NCBI GenBank assembly: GCA_021802595.1
Contig: JAJZRT010000016.1
Span: 1-7,894 of the forward strand
Length of the DNA stretch: 7,894 nt
Source: Pseudomonadota bacterium
GTDB taxonomy: Bacteria > Pseudomonadota > Gammaproteobacteria > Burkholderiales > Thiobacillaceae
Direction of reading: 5' to 3'
This document shows positions 5,079-7,894 of this stretch, one piece after another. Positions within the stretch are counted from its first letter, which is position 1, and the number at the start of each line of letters is the position of its first letter. The translations under genes and the position numbers were made by a program. Under the pieces are notes generated by a model. The model searched no databases. It worked only from the letters and a program-made list of their open reading frames with translations, and was not told the DNA's origin.

Positions 5079-7894
5079 TCAGCCGCCGGCGCCTTCGCGC
5101 GGCTGCCGTTCCAGCAGGCTGAACAATACGGGCATCACGACGAGCACCAGCGGCAACTGCACTGCCAGGCCCGCGATGATGGCCACGGCCAGCGGTTGTT
5201 GCATGGCGGATCCCTGGCCGATGGCGAAGGCCAGCGGCAGCAGGGTGAGAATCGCCGCCAGGGTGGTCATGGCGATCGGCCGCATGCGGTTCTTCCCGGC
5301 CTCGATCAGGGCCTGCCGGAAGGACAGGATGCCGAACAGGTCACGGTATTCGGAAAAGTAGAAGATCGCGACTTCGGTGACGATGCCCACGATCATCGTC
5401 ATGCCCATCATTGCGGAAATGTTGAGTTCGATGCCGGTCACCCACAAGCCGACGAACACCGCTGACACCGCCAGCAGGGGAATCGCCAGGATCGCCAGCG
5501 CCATGCGGAAGCTTTCATAGAGGAACAGGAGCAGCAGGAACACCAGGCCCACGGCCGCAGTGAAGACGGCCATCAGGCCCTGAAAGGCGATCTGCTGCTG
5601 TTTGTAGAGGCCGCCCAGTTCGTAATACATCCCCTTCGGCAGCAGCCTGGGCGTGGCCATCACATGCCGGATGTCGGCAATCACCTGGCCCATGGAACGG
5701 CCGCTGATGCGTCCGGTCACGGCCACCATGCGCTTCAGGTTCTCGCGCGTGATCTGCGGCTGCCCGCTGACAGCGGTGATCCGCGCCACCCGCTTGAGCG
5801 GGAACACGTGCCCGTCCGGTGCACGTATCGGCAGTCGCTCCAGATCCGGCATGATGCTGCGCTCATCCGGGGACGTCCAGACTCGCACGCCGATCAGCTT
5901 CGGGCCGCTCGTCATCTGCGTCGTGACCACGCCGGATAGATAGCCCGAAAGAATCTGGGTGATGCTGTCCGGATTCATGCCCTCCAGTGCGGCCTTGACA
6001 CGGTCGATATGGATTTCCAGTGCGTCACCTGCCAGATTGATGCCGTCGCGCGTGTCCACGACCCCAGGCACCTTGCGTATCCGTGTCGCGATGTCGCGTG
6101 CGGTCGCCTGCAAGGCCCCGGCGTCGTCTGAAAACAGCTTGATCTCGATCGGTTGCGGCACCGAGGTCAGATCGCCGATGACGTCTTCCATCAATTGCGC
6201 CAGTTCTATCTTGAGTCCGGGCACGCGGGTTTCGACCTGGCTCCGGATGTCATTCATGACGGTGTCGATCGGCGGTCGCGAACCACCCTTGAGCCGCACG
6301 AAGAAGTCGCCTTCGTTGGCTTCGGTCAGGCCGCCGCCCAACTGGGTGCCGGTTCGGCGGGAATAGGTCGCCACGTAGGGATTGCTCTTGATGATCGATT
6401 CCACCTGGCGCAGCAGGCGGTCGGTTTCGGTCAACGATGTCCCCGATGGGGCCCGATAGTCGAGAATGAAGCCACCCTCGTCCATGGCAGGCATGAAGCC
6501 AGATCCCACCTGCCCCCATGCGATCCACCCCGCCAGAATCAGCGGTGCGAGGAGCGCGACAATCCATACGGGGCGGGCCAGTAGGCGCTGCATCATAACT
6601 TCGTAGCGATGATGCAACCACTCCGTCAGCCGCCCGCTTTCCTTCTGGCTGGCGTCTCGTTCGTTCAGGAAATGATCGGCGAGCAGCGGAACGGCGAGCC
6701 AGGTGGTGAAGAATGAAATCACCAGTCCAGCCGCCATCGTCAGGGATAGCGCCTTGAAAAATGCGCCGGTTACACCGCTCAGAAACGCCAGCGGCAGAAA
6801 GATGATAATGGTCGAGGCGGAAGAGCCGGTGAGCGGGCGGAGAAACTCCATTGCCGCCGCCATCACCCGGCCATGGTGCTCGGTGGGGGAATCACGCAGG
6901 CGGCGCACGATATGTTCGACCATCACGATGGCGTCGTCGATGATAAGCCCCACCGCCGCCGCCATGCCGCCCAGGGTCATGATGTTGAAGCTCATGCCGA
7001 GCCCATACAGCAGCACCACGGTCGCCGACAGCACGGTCGGCACGACGACGGCGGCGATCAGGGTGATCTTGACGTTGCGAAGGAAGGCAAACAGCACCAG
7101 CACGGCAAGCCCGGTGCCGATGAGAATTGCATCGCGCACACTGGCTGCCGAGTCAACGACGAGCCTGCTCTGGTCGTACCAGTTCGCCAAAATGACACCC
7201 GACGGCAGTTGCGCACGATAGGCGGCCAGCTTCGCGGCGACATCGCGGGCGATTTGCACGCTGTTGCTACCCGGCTGCTGATAGATGTTAAACAGAACCC
7301 CCGGGCGTCCGTCTGCATTAACCTTGATCCACTGCGGCATGGTACCGTCGCGAACCTCGCCCACGTCGCTTAGCAGTACAACGCCGTTGCTGCCGCTGCG
7401 GATCACCGTGTCGCCGATCTGGGTGAGGTTCCGGAGACGAGTATCTGCGATCGCGAGATAGAGCTTGTAGTGATCTTCCAGCCGGCCGACGGCGGTGACC
7501 ACGTTGGAGGCCGACAGTGCCTGCGCGACGTCATTCAGCGTCAGGCCATAGGCCAGGAGCCGGGCCGGATCGACGATGACCTGATATTCCTCCTGCGCGC
7601 CTCCGGTGACCTGGATGCGGGCGACGCCGTTCACGCTGGAAAGCAGGGGCCGGAGCTGATATTGGGCCAGATCATGCAACGCCGTCTGGGAAAGGCTATC
7701 CGACGTCAGGCTGTAGGCGAGAATCGGAAAGACGGTCGGGTCCATGCGTTTGGTTGCCAGCTGGGTTCCCGGCGGCAGCGCAGGCAGGATCTGGGTGACG
7801 GCCTGGTTGACCTGGGAGGTTGCGAGCCCCATGTCGGTGCCCCAGTCGAAGCTTACCGACACCTCGGCCGATCCCCGGCTCGTCGTCGAGCGCA
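5079..7894 (-). CDS. RND efflux transporter permease subunit (N-terminus beyond window)
   Basis: The inner-membrane pump of a tripartite RND exporter, driven by the proton gradient and normally working with a periplasmic adaptor and an outer-membrane channel. About 937 residues are visible; roughly the first 100, including the first membrane helix, lie past the window end. The frame stays open to the edge (RSTTSRGSAEVSVSFDWGTD), so the GTG at 7862 is internal. Numbering from that GTG: the first porter region, a helix block at 245-400 with GLIIDDAIVMVEH (D309, D310), a second amphipathic loop and helix near 420-450, the GSGFMPAMDEGG segment near 453-464, the second porter region, and a final helix block from about 757 to 917. 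Helix 10 has GIVTEVAIFYF with E830. The acidic residue there resembles metal-type CusA pumps, while DD in helix 4 resembles AcrB-type pumps, so I leave the substrate open. Adaptor and channel genes are probably upstream, outside the window. Confidence 0.93.
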   Translation of the reverse strand, partial: RSTTSRGSAEVSVSFDWGTDMGLATSQVNQAVTQILPALPPGTQLATKRMDPTVFPILAYSLTSDSLSQTALHDLAQYQLRPLLSSVNGVARIQVTGGAQEEYQVIVDPARLLAYGLTLNDVAQALSASNVVTAVGRLEDHYKLYLAIADTRLRNLTQIGDTVIRSGSNGVVLLSDVGEVRDGTMPQWIKVNADGRPGVLFNIYQQPGSNSVQIARDVAAKLAAYRAQLPSGVILANWYDQSRLVVDSAASVRDAILIGTGLAVLVLFAFLRNVKITLIAAVVVPTVLSATVVLLYGLGMSFNIMTLGGMAAAVGLIIDDAIVMVEHIVRRLRDSPTEHHGRVMAAAMEFLRPLTGSSASTIIIFLPLAFLSGVTGAFFKALSLTMAAGLVISFFTTWLAVPLLADHFLNERDASQKESGRLTEWLHHRYEVMMQRLLARPVWIVALLAPLILAGWIAWGQVGSGFMPAMDEGGFILDYRAPSGTSLTETDRLLRQVESIIKSNPYVATYSRRTGTQLGGGLTEANEGDFFVRLKGGSRPPIDTVMNDIRSQVETRVPGLKIELAQLMEDVIGDLTSVPQPIEIKLFSDDAGALQATARDIATRIRKVPGVVDTRDGINLAGDALEIHIDRVKAALEGMNPDSITQILSGYLSGVVTTQMTSGPKLIGVRVWTSPDERSIMPDLERLPIRAPDGHVFPLKRVARITAVSGQPQITRENLKRMVAVTGRISGRSMGQVIADIRHVMATPRLLPKGMYYELGGLYKQQQIAFQGLMAVFTAAVGLVFLLLLFLYESFRMALAILAIPLLAVSAVFVGLWVTGIELNISAMMGMTMIVGIVTEVAIFYFSEYRDLFGILSFRQALIEAGKNRMRPIAMTTLAAILTLLPLAFAIGQGSAMQQPLAVAIIAGLAVQLPLVLVVMPVLFSLLERQPREGAGG

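Noticed and set aside
7833..7862. GTG at 7862 as the start of the RND gene
   Set aside because: The frame continues to the window edge with RND-like sequence (SRGSAEVSV), and the first membrane helix would be missing.

Overview
The window is GC-rich and densely coded. It looks like a chromosomal segment of a betaproteobacterium: the topoisomerase I C-terminus ends in a Lys/Ala/Pro-rich tail common in that class, and a DedA-PAP2-LssY fusion, PepSY proteins and an RND pump are all typical of it. The taxon is an inference from gene content, not something read directly. I see no tRNA, rRNA, CRISPR array, insertion sequence or transposase.

Layout. Plus strand, 1-1524: the 3' end of topA (frame broken near the window edge), then a small unknown gene overlapping it by ATGA, then a small outer-membrane lipoprotein gene. 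Minus strand, 7894 down to 1506: an RND efflux permease (N-terminus outside the window), two secreted PepSY-domain proteins, a 677-residue DedA-PAP2-LssY membrane fusion, and the wreck of a QseC-like sensor histidine kinase that meets the lipoprotein gene tail to tail.

How it may work together. Pairs of PepSY genes often sit beside a response regulator and a QseC-like kinase in proteobacteria. Here the kinase survives only as a shortened, multiply frameshifted remnant, and no response-regulator gene is present in the window. A tandem GCTAAT repeat with 11-bp period lies upstream of the first PepSY gene and could be the operator of an OmpR-type regulator. The minus-strand block may therefore be an envelope-stress module (export pump, periplasmic PepSY pair, lipid-carrier phosphatase/flippase) that has lost its local sensor. 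This is an inference.

I found no clearly new system. The items most worth a second look are the DedA-PAP2-LssY fusion as a possible single-chain lipid-carrier recycler, the collapsed kinase, the tandem repeat, the strong stem-loop between the PepSY genes, and the mixed proton-relay signature of the RND pump.
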